Below, in pieces: positions 25,454 to 34,015 of a stretch of DNA of 64,000 nt (position 1 is its first letter; every line of letters begins with the position of its first letter). Source of the stretch: Demequina iriomotensis (GTDB taxonomy: Bacteria > Actinomycetota > Actinomycetes > Actinomycetales > Demequinaceae); assembly GCF_000971395.1 (NCBI RefSeq), contig NZ_BBME01000010.1:62001-126000 (forward strand), in the 5' to 3' direction. The notes beneath the pieces were generated by a model. The model was not told the DNA's origin. It made no database searches and saw only the letters and a program-made list of their open reading frames with translations. Position numbers and translations under genes: made by a program.

Positions 25454-26293
25454 TCAGCGCTGCTCGTCGTCGCCCTCGGCAGCCGGGTTCCAGGGGTTCT
25501 GGGGCGTGTACGGCGTGCCGAACTGGGTCGACTGCGGCTGGTACGGAGCCTCGGCGACCTTCGGGGTCACACCCGTGATCGGCGCGAAGCCCTGAGGCTG
25601 CTCGGGCTCGGCCGCATCGTCCGACTCGTCGTCCGCGGGGGCGTCGGTCTCGGCCTCCTCCTCGGCGGCGAAGTCCTCCTCGACGGCGGCCTCGGGCTCC
25701 GGGGCGACGTCCTCGGACAGCTCGTCCTCGCCCACGTAGGTGGCGACGGGCGCGGGCGCCGTGCCCTCGGCGTGGTCGAGGTCGCCGAGCAGGTTGCTGA
25801 GGTAGCTCTTGAGGCGGGCGCGGTAGTCGCGCTCGAAGCGGCGAAGGTCGTCGATCTTGGTCTCGAGGAGCGAGCGCTCCGAGTTGAGCTCGTCCATGCG
25901 GGCCGCGGCGTCGGTCTCGGCGCGCTCGACGATGGACTCGGCCTTGGCCTTGCCCTCCTCGACGAGTCGCTCCTTCTCCTCCTCGCCCGCGGCGACGTAC
26001 TCGTCGTGGAGCTTCTGCGCCATCGCGAGCATGCCGGTCGGCGTCGGCGGGTTGGGGTCGGTCGCGGCCTGCAGCAGGCCCGCGTCGGTGCTCGGCTCGG
26101 CCGCGGGCGCGGGGGCCGCGCCGCCGCCCGCCTCCACCTTCGCGGCGAGCTCGTCGCGCTCGGCGGTGAGCTGGGAGATGGTGGCGGCGACCTCGTCAAG
26201 GAAGTCGTCGACCTCGTCCTGGTCGAAGCCCTCGCGGTACTTGGTCTTGGAGAAGGCCTTGTTGAGAACGTCCTCGGCGGTGAGCAATGCCAT
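25454..26293 (-). CDS. divIVA: DivIVA/Wag31 polar growth protein
   Basis: 279 aa. The N-terminal membrane-targeting domain MALLTAEDVLNKAFSKTKYR...DEVDDFLDEV is the classic DivIVA signature, followed by two coiled-coil regions (about 35-65 and 100-190). The Pro/Glu-rich tail (about 200-279) is typical of actinobacterial Wag31. It marks curved membrane and poles and recruits wall-synthesis enzymes. The ATG at 26293 is chosen over 26305 because MALLTAEDV is the conserved start. It is the last gene of the division cluster before a strong terminator. Confidence 0.95.
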   Translation of the reverse strand: MALLTAEDVLNKAFSKTKYREGFDQDEVDDFLDEVAATISQLTAERDELAAKVEAGGGAAPAPAAEPSTDAGLLQAATDPNPPTPTGMLAMAQKLHDEYVAAGEEEKERLVEEGKAKAESIVERAETDAAARMDELNSERSLLETKIDDLRRFERDYRARLKSYLSNLLGDLDHAEGTAPAPVATYVGEDELSEDVAPEPEAAVEEDFAAEEEAETDAPADDESDDAAEPEQPQGFAPITGVTPKVAEAPYQPQSTQFGTPYTPQNPWNPAAEGDDEQR

Positions 26294-26394
26294 GTCGACT
26301 TCCACCTCTGCCTGATCAGGGCCGGTTCACCCGGCCGAACGGGTATTTCGTCACTGTACCGACATGTGTATCGGCACGCACTTGAGAACGCGCG

Positions 26395-26691
26395 TCAGAG
26401 CGCGCGGATGATGCTGCCCAGGACCTGCTGCAGGATCGACACCGCGATGAACACGATGAGGAACGCGAGGTCGATGCGCACCTGGCCGAGCGTGAGCGGC
26501 GGCACCACGCGCCGCACCGCCTTGATCGGCGGGTCCGTCACCGTCAGCACCCCCTCGACCGCGACGAGCGCCGGGCCGGCCGGGCGCCAGTCGTGCGCGA
26601 ACACCATCACGAAGCTGATGATGATCCGCGCGAAGAGCGCCAGCATGAAGAGGAAGAGGACGAACTGCACCGCGCCCAGGATGAATGCCAC
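26395..26691 (-). CDS. YggT-family membrane protein
   Basis: 98 aa with two membrane segments (about residues 5-28 and 72-94) flanking a polar loop with the conserved TDPPIKAVRRVVPP. The family is conserved in the sepF-divIVA interval and is linked to osmotic shock tolerance or division by genetics in other bacteria. The gap to sepF is 20 nt, so it is probably in the same transcript. Confidence 0.92.
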   Translation of the reverse strand: MAFILGAVQFVLFLFMLALFARIIISFVMVFAHDWRPAGPALVAVEGVLTVTDPPIKAVRRVVPPLTLGQVRIDLAFLIVFIAVSILQQVLGSIIRAL

Positions 26692-26711
26692 CCGGCGAGC
26701 CTACCGGAGGG

Positions 26712-27188
26712 TCAGGCCTGGTTGTAAAAGGCCTGGTCCTGCTGCGGCTCCTCGTCGATGCCGATCTCGACATGCGCGGGCGACAGCAGGAACACCGAGG
26801 TGGTGACGCGCTCGATCGACCCGTAGAGCCCGAAGGACAGGCCGGCCGAGAAGTCGACCAGGCGCTTCGCGTCGGCGTCCGACATCTCGGTGAGGTTCAT
26901 GATGACGGGCACGCCCTGACGGAAGGCCTCGCCGATAAGGCGCGCGTCGTTGTACGTGCGCGGCTTGATCGTCTGGATGCGGCGCAGGTCCTGCGCGGGC
27001 GCGCCCTGCGGCTCGTGCACGGCGCGCGAGGCCTTCGCGGAGCCGGACTTGGCGCCGTGCGCCTGCTTCACCTCGGACACGTCGTGCAGGTGGGTCACGG
27101 GCGCGAGCTCGGGCTCGGCGTAGTCGTACTCCTCCTGCTCGTTGACGTCGAAGCCGAGGTACTGGATCGCCTTGCGCAATGCGCTCAT
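26712..27188 (-). CDS. sepF: cell division protein SepF
   Basis: About 158 aa. The N-terminal amphipathic [12 protein letters not shown] is the membrane anchor, a variable acidic/charged linker follows, and the C-terminal SepF core shows [23 protein letters not shown] and [11 protein letters not shown]. In actinobacteria SepF is the main membrane tether of FtsZ, as FtsA is absent. Two adjacent start codons exist at 27191 and 27188 and the second was chosen without strong evidence. The usual yggS gene between pgeF and sepF is missing. Confidence 0.94.
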   Translation of the reverse strand: MSALRKAIQYLGFDVNEQEEYDYAEPELAPVTHLHDVSEVKQAHGAKSGSAKASRAVHEPQGAPAQDLRRIQTIKPRTYNDARLIGEAFRQGVPVIMNLTEMSDADAKRLVDFSAGLSFGLYGSIERVTTSVFLLSPAHVEIGIDEEPQQDQAFYNQA

Positions 27189-27248
27189 CATGACCCCCTG
27201 GTGGTGGTGCGGAATGTCGACTTCACGGTAGAGCGCCTCACGTCAAGG

Positions 27249-27980
27249 TCAGCGGACCGACACGCCGCAGACGATCACCCCGGCATGACGGCCCGTCACG
27301 CCGTCGCGGCGGTGGGAGAAGTAGCGCTCGTCCTCGTAGGTGCACACGCGGTGGCGAACCACCGCCGCGAAGCCGAGCTCTCCGAGCCGGGTCTCGGCGG
27401 CCCGCGGCAGGTCGAGCGCGGGGGTGCCCGCACCGGTCGCCGACCGGGCCGTGGGGTGACGATGCGCGACCTCCTCGCGCATGGCGGCCGGCACCTCGTA
27501 GCACCGGCCGCAGATGGCGGGGCCGATGCTCGCCGCGAGCCCGTCGCGCCGCCGCCTCTGCTGCGGGGTCCGCATGTCGAGCAGCGCGGCGACCGCCGCG
27601 TCCACCGCGCCCCTGCGCACCCCCTCGCGACCCGAGTGGATCGCCGCGACGGCGCCCGTCACGGCATCGTGCATGAGGATGGGCATGCAGTCGGCCGCGA
27701 TCGCGCCGAGCGCCACGCCCGGGGTGCGCGTCACCAGCACGTCGGCGACGGCGGGCTCCTCCCCCGGTCGCGTCACCTCGGCCACGCGGATGCCGTGCTC
27801 CGCGTTGAGGAACGACACGGGCGCCCCCGCGAGGACGGAGACGGCCGCGCGGTTGCGCGCGACCGCCTCCGGGGCGTCGCCCACATGCGTGGCGACGTTG
27901 AGGGTCCCGTACGGTAGCGCCGAGGCGCCGCCCGCCCGAGCGGTGAAGAACGCGCGAACCGGCAGCCCGGCGTCGAGCAC
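27249..27980 (-). CDS. pgeF: PgeF/YfiH multicopper-oxidase-like (laccase-domain) protein
   Basis: 243 aa. Signature segments are FTARAGGAS, NVATHVGD, AEHGIRVAEV, AADCMPILMHD (active-site Asp-Cys) and AAIHSGREGVRRG, with a C-terminal CTYEDERYFSHRRDG. Homologues act as purine-nucleoside phosphorylase/adenosine deaminase-type enzymes or peptidoglycan-editing factors. The H-S-G-R variant replaces the usual H-A-G-W. The GTG at 27980 lies 7 nt after the ftsZ stop with a GGAGG close by. It is a standard follower of ftsZ. Confidence 0.9.
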   Translation of the reverse strand: MLDAGLPVRAFFTARAGGASALPYGTLNVATHVGDAPEAVARNRAAVSVLAGAPVSFLNAEHGIRVAEVTRPGEEPAVADVLVTRTPGVALGAIAADCMPILMHDAVTGAVAAIHSGREGVRRGAVDAAVAALLDMRTPQQRRRRDGLAASIGPAICGRCYEVPAAMREEVAHRHPTARSATGAGTPALDLPRAAETRLGELGFAAVVRHRVCTYEDERYFSHRRDGVTGRHAGVIVCGVSVR

Positions 27981-27986
27981 CGCCTC

Positions 27987-29150
27987 CTACCGGAGGAACT
28001 CGGGCACGTCGAGCGTGTCCGCCGCCGGCCGGGACGGCGCCGCGGGGATCGCGTCCGTCGCCGGCGCGGGCTCGACCGCGACCGGCGCGGGCGGCAGCAC
28101 ATCGGCCTCGACCGGCGCGTCGATCGGCTCGAGCTCCTCGGCCTTGGGCGCGGGTGCGGACTCGATCGCGCCCAGCGCGCCCGCATGGGCGCGGTGCGTC
28201 GGGGCGCCGCCGTCGAAGCCGGCCGCGATCACCGTGATCCGGAGCTCGTCGCCCAGCGAGTCGTCGATGACGGTGCCGAAGATGATGTTCGCCTCGGGGT
28301 GCGCGGCCTCGCGGACCAGGCGCGCCGCAGTCTCGACCTCCTTGATGCCGAGGTTCGAGCCGCCCGCGATGGACAGCAGCACGCCGTGCGCGCCCTCGAT
28401 CGACGCCTCGAGCAGCGGCGACGCGATCGCGCCCTCGGCGGCCTCGAGCGCGCGGGTCTCGCCGCGCGCGCTGGCGACGCCCATGAGCGCCGTGCCCGCG
28501 CCCTGCATGACGGACTTCACGTCGTTGAAGTCGACGTTGATGAGGCCGGGCGTGGTGATGAGGTCGGTGATGCCCTGGACGCCGCCCTGGAGCACCTGGT
28601 CCGCGGCCGCGAACGCGCCCAGCACGCTCAGCTGCGCGTCCGAGATGTCGAGGAGGCGGTCGTTCGGGATGACGATGAGGGTGTCGACCTCCTGGCGGAG
28701 GTTCGCGATGCCGTTCTCGGCCTGGTCCGCGCGGCGGCGGCCCTCGAAGCCGAACGGGCGGGTCACCACGCCGACGGTGAGCGCGCCGAGCGAGCGGGCG
28801 ATGCGGGCGACCACGGGCGCGCCGCCGGTGCCGGTGCCGCCGCCCTCGCCCGCGGTGACGAAAACCATGTCGGCGCCGCGCAGCGCGTCGGCGATCTCGT
28901 CCTCGTGGTCCTCGGCGGCCTTGCGCCCGACCTCGGGATCGGCGCCGGCGCCGAGGCCGCGCGTGAGCTCGCGGCCGATGTCGAGCTTCACGTCCGCGTC
29001 GGACATGAGGAGCGCCTGCGCGTCGGTGTTGATCGCGATGAACTCGGCACCCTTGAGGCCGACGTCGATCATGCGGTTCACGGCGTTCACGCCGCCGCCG
29101 CCCACGCCGACGACCTTGATGTGCGTGATGTAGTTCTGCGGTGCGGCCAT
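27987..29150 (-). CDS. ftsZ: cell division GTPase FtsZ
   Basis: 387 aa. The tubulin signature GGGTGTG occupies about 104-110, with the N-terminal [14 protein letters not shown] and the T7-loop [11 protein letters not shown] (Asp contacts). The C-terminal linker is Pro/Glu-rich and the extreme C-terminus [10 protein letters not shown] is the conserved peptide that binds SepF. FtsZ polymerises into the Z-ring. The ATG at 29150 follows a comparatively AT-rich leader between ftsQ and ftsZ, suggesting a dedicated promoter. It is the best-conserved gene of the region. Confidence 0.98.
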   Translation of the reverse strand: MAAPQNYITHIKVVGVGGGGVNAVNRMIDVGLKGAEFIAINTDAQALLMSDADVKLDIGRELTRGLGAGADPEVGRKAAEDHEDEIADALRGADMVFVTAGEGGGTGTGGAPVVARIARSLGALTVGVVTRPFGFEGRRRADQAENGIANLRQEVDTLIVIPNDRLLDISDAQLSVLGAFAAADQVLQGGVQGITDLITTPGLINVDFNDVKSVMQGAGTALMGVASARGETRALEAAEGAIASPLLEASIEGAHGVLLSIAGGSNLGIKEVETAARLVREAAHPEANIIFGTVIDDSLGDELRITVIAAGFDGGAPTHRAHAGALGAIESAPAPKAEELEPIDAPVEADVLPPAPVAVEPAPATDAIPAAPSRPAADTLDVPEFLR

Positions 29151-29287
29151 GTGCCTGTCCCTTCAACCTTAACCCTCAACTTGAGAGTTATAGTTATGTC
29201 AAGTCGTTCAAGGTCGAAGGTACGGGCGCACCGTGCGAATCGGACTCAGGACACGCGCGTGTCCGAAGAATTATCGGCGCGCGTCGT
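29151..29287 (-). promoter_or_regulatory. AT-richer ftsZ leader with a small palindrome and TTGACA
   Basis: The 137-bp ftsQ-ftsZ gap is visibly more AT-rich than its surroundings. It holds CTCAACTTGAG (29175-29185), an 11-bp inverted repeat with a central mismatch. On the minus strand it has a TTGACA (29202-29197) that could be a -35, although no well-spaced -10 was found. An ftsZ-specific promoter here is inferred from gap and composition. Confidence 0.4.
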
Positions 29288-30343
29288 TCACGCCGAGGTG
29301 ACGGTCGGCAGCGTGGGAGCGGACACGTCGATCTCGACCGCGTCCTTCGCCTCGGCCGACTTGAGCAGCACCTGGAGGACCTTCGCCTTGAGCGCCGAGT
29401 CCTCGGCGCTCCCCCACTTGACCTCGGGGCCGTCGCGCAGCACGAAGGTCACCGTGTCCTCGGTGGTCGCGCTGACGTCCTGGACCCGGTTGCGCAGCTT
29501 GATGGGGAGCTCGTTGACCACGCCGAGCACCGAGTCGAGGATGCGCTGATTTCCCTCGCCCACCGGCACTGCCACGACGGGCAGCCGGTCGGGGGTGCTC
29601 GCGGCGTGGCCGACCCGGGTGGCCTCGGCGTCGAGCAGGTCGTAGCCGCCGTCCGCGCTGGGCACCGCCGCGACCGGCTCGCGGGACTCGAGGGTGATGA
29701 GGAGACCGCGGGGCCACACGCGCTCGACGGACGCGTCGCGCACGCCGGGCACCTCCCGGAGCTCGTCGGCGAGGCGCGACGATGCGAGCGTGGCGAGCGA
29801 CTGGCCCTCGTGAGTGTCGACCACGGCCGCGACGTCGTCCGCCGCGACCACCGTGCCGTAGCCCGTCACCTCCACCTGGGCGGGGTCGAGCGCGAGCACG
29901 GGCGAGGCGAGCACCACCCAACCGAGCAGCGCGGCGACCGCGACGTATCCCGCGCGGCGGGCCCACACGATCGCCGAGAGGCGCCGCTGCGCGGCCGCGC
30001 GCTCCTTGAGACGCGCCTGCAGGCGCAGCGTGACGTTGCCCAGCTGATCAGCCGCGGCGCCGGTGCCGCGTACGGCTCCGCGCCGCAGCCGACCCCCCAT
30101 CGACGCGACCGCGGAGGGAACGGACTGCTCGGACGCCCTCGCCGCGCGGGCTCGGGCGGGATCGCGTCGCCACGGCTGCGCGACCTCCTCCGACTCCGCC
30201 TCGGCGCGGACGGTCGGCACGCGCGGCGCCGAGCCCGTGGCCACGCCCGCGCTGCGCGGCCGCTGCGGGGCCGGGCGCTGCGGCACGGGAGGGCGCTGCT
30301 CGCGCCGCGCGGCCGGGCGCGGCGGCCGGCGGACCTCAGCCAT
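29288..30343 (-). CDS. ftsQ: FtsQ/DivIB cell division protein
   Basis: 351 aa. A long cytoplasmic Pro/Arg/Ala-rich N-terminus (to about 135) precedes one membrane segment (AGYVAVAALLGWVVLASPVL) and a POTRA domain starting VEVTGYGTV, then a beta domain. FtsQ links the divisome components FtsL and FtsB. The ATG at 30343 (MAEVRRPP) overlaps the murC stop by 8 nt. The N-terminal extension is long but common in actinobacteria. A longer upstream reading frame extends into murC and is ignored. Confidence 0.93.
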   Translation of the reverse strand: MAEVRRPPRPAARREQRPPVPQRPAPQRPRSAGVATGSAPRVPTVRAEAESEEVAQPWRRDPARARAARASEQSVPSAVASMGGRLRRGAVRGTGAAADQLGNVTLRLQARLKERAAAQRRLSAIVWARRAGYVAVAALLGWVVLASPVLALDPAQVEVTGYGTVVAADDVAAVVDTHEGQSLATLASSRLADELREVPGVRDASVERVWPRGLLITLESREPVAAVPSADGGYDLLDAEATRVGHAASTPDRLPVVAVPVGEGNQRILDSVLGVVNELPIKLRNRVQDVSATTEDTVTFVLRDGPEVKWGSAEDSALKAKVLQVLLKSAEAKDAVEIDVSAPTLPTVTSA

Positions 30344-31691
30344 CCGCGTCCCGCTCCGCGAGCCGCGCGAGGATCCAGTCCGCCGCGAGCGTGACCGTGC
30401 CCGAGCCGACGGTGAAGACCGTGTCCCCGGGGCGCGCCGCATCGGCCGCAAGCCTCGCCGCCTCCTCGAGATCCGCGGCGAGCGTCAGCGTCGAGCCCGC
30501 GGGCATCGAGGCATGCGCCGCGATCAACTCCGACGACACGCCGGGGATCGGGTCCTCGCGGTCGCCGAAGACGGGCGCAAGCACCACGGCGGCGTCCTCG
30601 ACCGAGAGCGCGCGCCCGAAGTTCGCGGCGTGATCGCGGGTGCGCGAGAACAGCGCCGGCTGGAACAGCACGACCATCCGGCCCGCTCCCCCGTCGCGCG
30701 CCGCGGCGAGCAGCGCAGCGACCTCGGTCGGATGGTGGGCGTAGTCGTCGATCACGCGCACGCCTGCCGCCTCGCCGCGCAGCTGATAGCGCCGCCCGGT
30801 CCCGCCGAACGTCGCGAACGAGGCAGCCGCGGACGCCGGGTCCGCACCCATCTCGACGGCAGCGAGCCACGCGGCCGTCGCGTTGAGGCGGTTGTGCGCG
30901 CCGGGCGCCGACACCGTGAGGGGCAGGGTGACCCCGTTTCGCGTGATGCCCTCGGGCCCGACCACGGCGTCGGCATCCGCCGTGCCGTAGGTGATCACGT
31001 GGGCGCCGGCGGCGCGCGCCGCGTCGACGAGGCCGCGCACCACCGCATCGTCCACGCACGCGATGACGGTGCGCGACTGCGCGGCGAAGTCCGCGAAGGC
31101 GCGGTGGAGGTTCTCCACCGTCCCGTGGAAGTCGAGGTGGTCGGGCTCGATGTTGAGCAGGATCGACACCTCGGGGCGGTAGCGGAGGAAGGACCCGTCC
31201 GACTCGTCGGCCTCGAGGACCGACACGCCCGCCGTGCCGGCGTAGCCGCCCGCGACCGCGCCCTCGATCCCGAACACGCGCGCGCCCACGGCGAAGCCCG
31301 CGTCCACGCCGCTGGCGTGCAGCGCGTGCGCCACCATCGCGGACGTGGTGGTCTTGCCGTGGGAGCCGGCGACGGCGACGAGGCGCTGACCCTCGAGCGC
31401 GCGCACGAGCGCCTCCGACCGGTGCCACACCGGGATGCCGAGTTCCCGCGCCCGCGCGAGCTCGACGTTGGTCTCGCGCACCGCGGTCGAGACCACCACG
31501 GCGGCCGCGCCGTCGACGAGCACCGCATCGTGCCCGAGCTGCACATCCATCCCGGCGTCCCGCAAGGCCTGGAAGTACGCCGTCTCGGTGAGGTTGGTGC
31601 CGCTCACCGCGTACCCGCGCGCCGCGATGAGCCGGGCGACGGCGGACATGCCCGAGCCCCCGACGCCGATGAAGTGGATCCGTTCGCTCAC
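30336..31691 (-). CDS. murC: UDP-N-acetylmuramate--L-alanine ligase MurC
   Basis: 451 aa. MurC adds the first L-Ala to UDP-MurNAc. The N-terminal Rossmann-like IHFIGVGGSGMSAVARL, the ATP-binding VAGSHGKTTTSAM, EADESDGSFL and the late YAHHPTEV are all present. The GTG at 31691 overlaps the murG stop as GTGA, so translation is coupled. It is followed by ftsQ with an 8-nt overlap. Confidence 0.96.
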   Translation of the reverse strand: MSERIHFIGVGGSGMSAVARLIAARGYAVSGTNLTETAYFQALRDAGMDVQLGHDAVLVDGAAAVVVSTAVRETNVELARARELGIPVWHRSEALVRALEGQRLVAVAGSHGKTTTSAMVAHALHASGVDAGFAVGARVFGIEGAVAGGYAGTAGVSVLEADESDGSFLRYRPEVSILLNIEPDHLDFHGTVENLHRAFADFAAQSRTVIACVDDAVVRGLVDAARAAGAHVITYGTADADAVVGPEGITRNGVTLPLTVSAPGAHNRLNATAAWLAAVEMGADPASAAASFATFGGTGRRYQLRGEAAGVRVIDDYAHHPTEVAALLAAARDGGAGRMVVLFQPALFSRTRDHAANFGRALSVEDAAVVLAPVFGDREDPIPGVSSELIAAHASMPAGSTLTLAADLEEAARLAADAARPGDTVFTVGSGTVTLAADWILARLAERDADG

Positions 31692-32800
31692 AGCGCCGCC
31701 TCCACGAGCGCGACCAGGCGTGCCGCGCCGTCCGCGATGCCGATGCCGCGCGCCGCCTCGATCATGCGAGGTCCGGCCTCGGGGTCGAGCAGCATCCGCT
31801 CGGCGTGATGGGTGAGGAGCGCGGGCGTGAGGTCCGCGTCGCCCACCACGGTCGCGGCGCCGGCAGCGACCGCGGCGGCGGCGTTGAGCGCCTGCTCGCC
31901 GTTGCCGTGGGGCAGCGGGACGTAGAGCGCGGGGATGCCGAGCGCACCGATCTCGCACACGGTGGCGGCACCCGAGCGGCACACCACGGCTCCCGCGGCG
32001 GCGAAGGCCGCCGCCATGTCGTGCGCGTACTCGGACACGGCGTACATGCCGCGCTGCGATGCGGGCAGATCCGCCTGCGCCCGGTAGGCCTCGTCGGTCT
32101 TGCCGCGTCCGGTGAGGTGGATGACGTGGATGCCCCGCGTCACCAGCGTGCCGACGGCCTCGGCGAGAGCCGCGTTGAGGCTCGCGGCCCCGAGCGAGCC
32201 GCCGAACACCAGCAGCACCGGCGCATCGGCCGCCCAGCCGCGCTCCTGCTTCGCGTCGAAGGCCGCCTGCGCGCGTGTCACGGGATCGGAGAGCCGGGCC
32301 GCGAGCGCCTCGAGCTCGGGCCGCAGCGGCAGGCCCGTCACGGTCGCATGCGGCAGCGGGGTGCCCGGGAACGTCACCGCGACGTGGGACGTGAGGCGCG
32401 CGCCGAGCCGGTTCGCGATGCCCGGCTTCGCGTTCGCCTCGTGGACGATGATGGGGAGCCTCCGACGGCGTGCCGCGAGGTACACCGGAGTCGAGACATA
32501 TCCGCCGAACCCGACCACGGCATCGGCCCCGACGCGGTCGATCGCCGCCTCCGACGCCTTGATCGCGGCGCGCAGCCGCGCGGGGAAGCGCAGCGCGGCG
32601 CCATCGGGCCGGCGTGGGAACGGGACCTTCTCGATCTCGATGAGGTCCAGCCCGGCACGCGGCACCAGGTCCGCCTCGAGCCCGTCGGGGGTGCCCACGG
32701 CGGCGACGTCATGACCGCGCTCGAGCAGCGCGTGGCTGCACGCGAGCAGCGGGTTCACGTGACCGGCGGTGCCCCCGCCGGCGAGCAGGAGGCTAGCCAC
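31688..32800 (-). CDS. murG: UDP-GlcNAc:lipid I transferase MurG
   Basis: 370 aa peripheral membrane glycosyltransferase that converts lipid I to lipid II. The N-terminal LLAGGGTAGHVNP holds the conserved G loop, VGFGGYVSTP the second G loop, and FGGSLGAASLN plus SGAATVCEI the UDP-GlcNAc-binding region. The start at 32800 overlaps the ftsW stop by 8 nt. Flanked by ftsW and murC as expected. Confidence 0.97.
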   Translation of the reverse strand: MASLLLAGGGTAGHVNPLLACSHALLERGHDVAAVGTPDGLEADLVPRAGLDLIEIEKVPFPRRPDGAALRFPARLRAAIKASEAAIDRVGADAVVGFGGYVSTPVYLAARRRRLPIIVHEANAKPGIANRLGARLTSHVAVTFPGTPLPHATVTGLPLRPELEALAARLSDPVTRAQAAFDAKQERGWAADAPVLLVFGGSLGAASLNAALAEAVGTLVTRGIHVIHLTGRGKTDEAYRAQADLPASQRGMYAVSEYAHDMAAAFAAAGAVVCRSGAATVCEIGALGIPALYVPLPHGNGEQALNAAAAVAAGAATVVGDADLTPALLTHHAERMLLDPEAGPRMIEAARGIGIADGAARLVALVEAAL

Positions 32801-34007
32801 GGCGGCGCCCCCGGGACAGCACGGCGAGCGAGCGGCGCACCACCGAGGTGCGCGCGGCGAAGGCCTCGGGCGCCCCCGGCTCCTGACGTGCGAAGGCCAT
32901 GAGCACCCCGACAGCGGCGAGCGACATGATGAGCGACGAACCTCCGGAGGAGACGAGGGGAAGCGGCACGCCCGTCACCGGGGCGAGCTCGAGCACGACC
33001 GCGATGTTGACGCATGCCTGCACGATGATCCACGCGCCGATCGCGGCGCCGGAGATCTGCACGAACCGATCGGTGGAGCGGGTGACGACGCGCGTCACGG
33101 CGATGAGGATCATCGCGTAGGCGCCGAGGATGAGGAGCGTGCCCAGCAGCCCGAACTCCTCGCCGATGATCGCGAAGATGTAGTCGTTGTCGGCGGCGGG
33201 CAGGTAGCCCCACTTCTCGCGGCTCATGCCGGGGCCCAGGCCCCACAGCCCGCCGGACGCGAGCGCCCACGTGCCGTGCGTCTGCTGCCAGCACTCCTGC
33301 ACGTCGACGCACGAGTCGCCCGCCCACTGGAGGATGCGCGCCATGCGCGTCTCGCCCGAGTTGACGAGCATGAGGATCAGCACGCCGACGCCGATGCCGG
33401 CGAGCCCGAAGAAGCGCGCGGGCACGCCCGCGACCCAGAACGCCACGGCGACCACGACCATGAGGATCATCGCGGTCCCCATGTCGCGCCCGAGCAGCAC
33501 GAGCATGAGCACGGCGCCCGCCATGAGGCCGCCCGGCATGAGGATGTGCCGGGGATGCGTGAGCCTGTCGCGGAAGCGGCTCAGCACCGCTCCGAGGTAC
33601 AGCGCGAGGCCCAGCTTCGCGATCTCGGACGGCTGCAGGCTGAAGCCGCCGACCCGGATCCACGCCTGGTTGCCTCCGGACGCCTCGCCGGTCGCGAGCA
33701 CCAGCCCGAGCAGCACCATTGAGCCGTAGAGGATCCACGGCGCGAGGTGCCGCCACGCCCTGACCGGCAGGCGCGAGCCGACCACGAGCGCCGCGAGCCC
33801 CACCGTCAGCGCGATGAGCTGCGTGATGAAGCCGGCGTAGGCGTTGCCGGACGCCGTGCGGATCGAGGTGATCGAGGAGCTCGACAGCACCACCGCGAGG
33901 CCCACGAGCACGAGGATGCCGGTGGCCGCCGCGAGCAGATAGTACGAGGTGAGCGGGGAGCGCCAGGCGTTGACGGTGCTGTCGGGTCGGGCCGCGGTCG
34001 CCGTCAT
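32793..34007 (-). CDS. ftsW: FtsW septal peptidoglycan polymerase
   Basis: 404 aa SEDS-family protein with about ten membrane segments that polymerises lipid II together with FtsI. Conserved parts are GNQAWIRVGGFSLQPSEIAKL, LLGRDMGTAM, PAADNDYIFAIIGEEFG and the C-terminal PLPLVSSGGSS. The ATG at 34007 has an AGGAGG box 5 nt upstream. The large upstream reading frame in the same frame overlaps murD and is not real. It ends inside the start of murG. Confidence 0.95.
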   Translation of the reverse strand: MTATAARPDSTVNAWRSPLTSYYLLAAATGILVLVGLAVVLSSSSITSIRTASGNAYAGFITQLIALTVGLAALVVGSRLPVRAWRHLAPWILYGSMVLLGLVLATGEASGGNQAWIRVGGFSLQPSEIAKLGLALYLGAVLSRFRDRLTHPRHILMPGGLMAGAVLMLVLLGRDMGTAMILMVVVAVAFWVAGVPARFFGLAGIGVGVLILMLVNSGETRMARILQWAGDSCVDVQECWQQTHGTWALASGGLWGLGPGMSREKWGYLPAADNDYIFAIIGEEFGLLGTLLILGAYAMILIAVTRVVTRSTDRFVQISGAAIGAWIIVQACVNIAVVLELAPVTGVPLPLVSSGGSSLIMSLAAVGVLMAFARQEPGAPEAFAARTSVVRRSLAVLSRGRRRG

Positions 34008-34015
34008 GTCACCTC

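Noticed and set aside
26318-26340. Hairpin GGCCGG...CCGGCC before divIVA
   Set aside because: It is a 6-bp stem in the divIVA leader 55 nt past yggT, with no T-run; may be random in this GC content.
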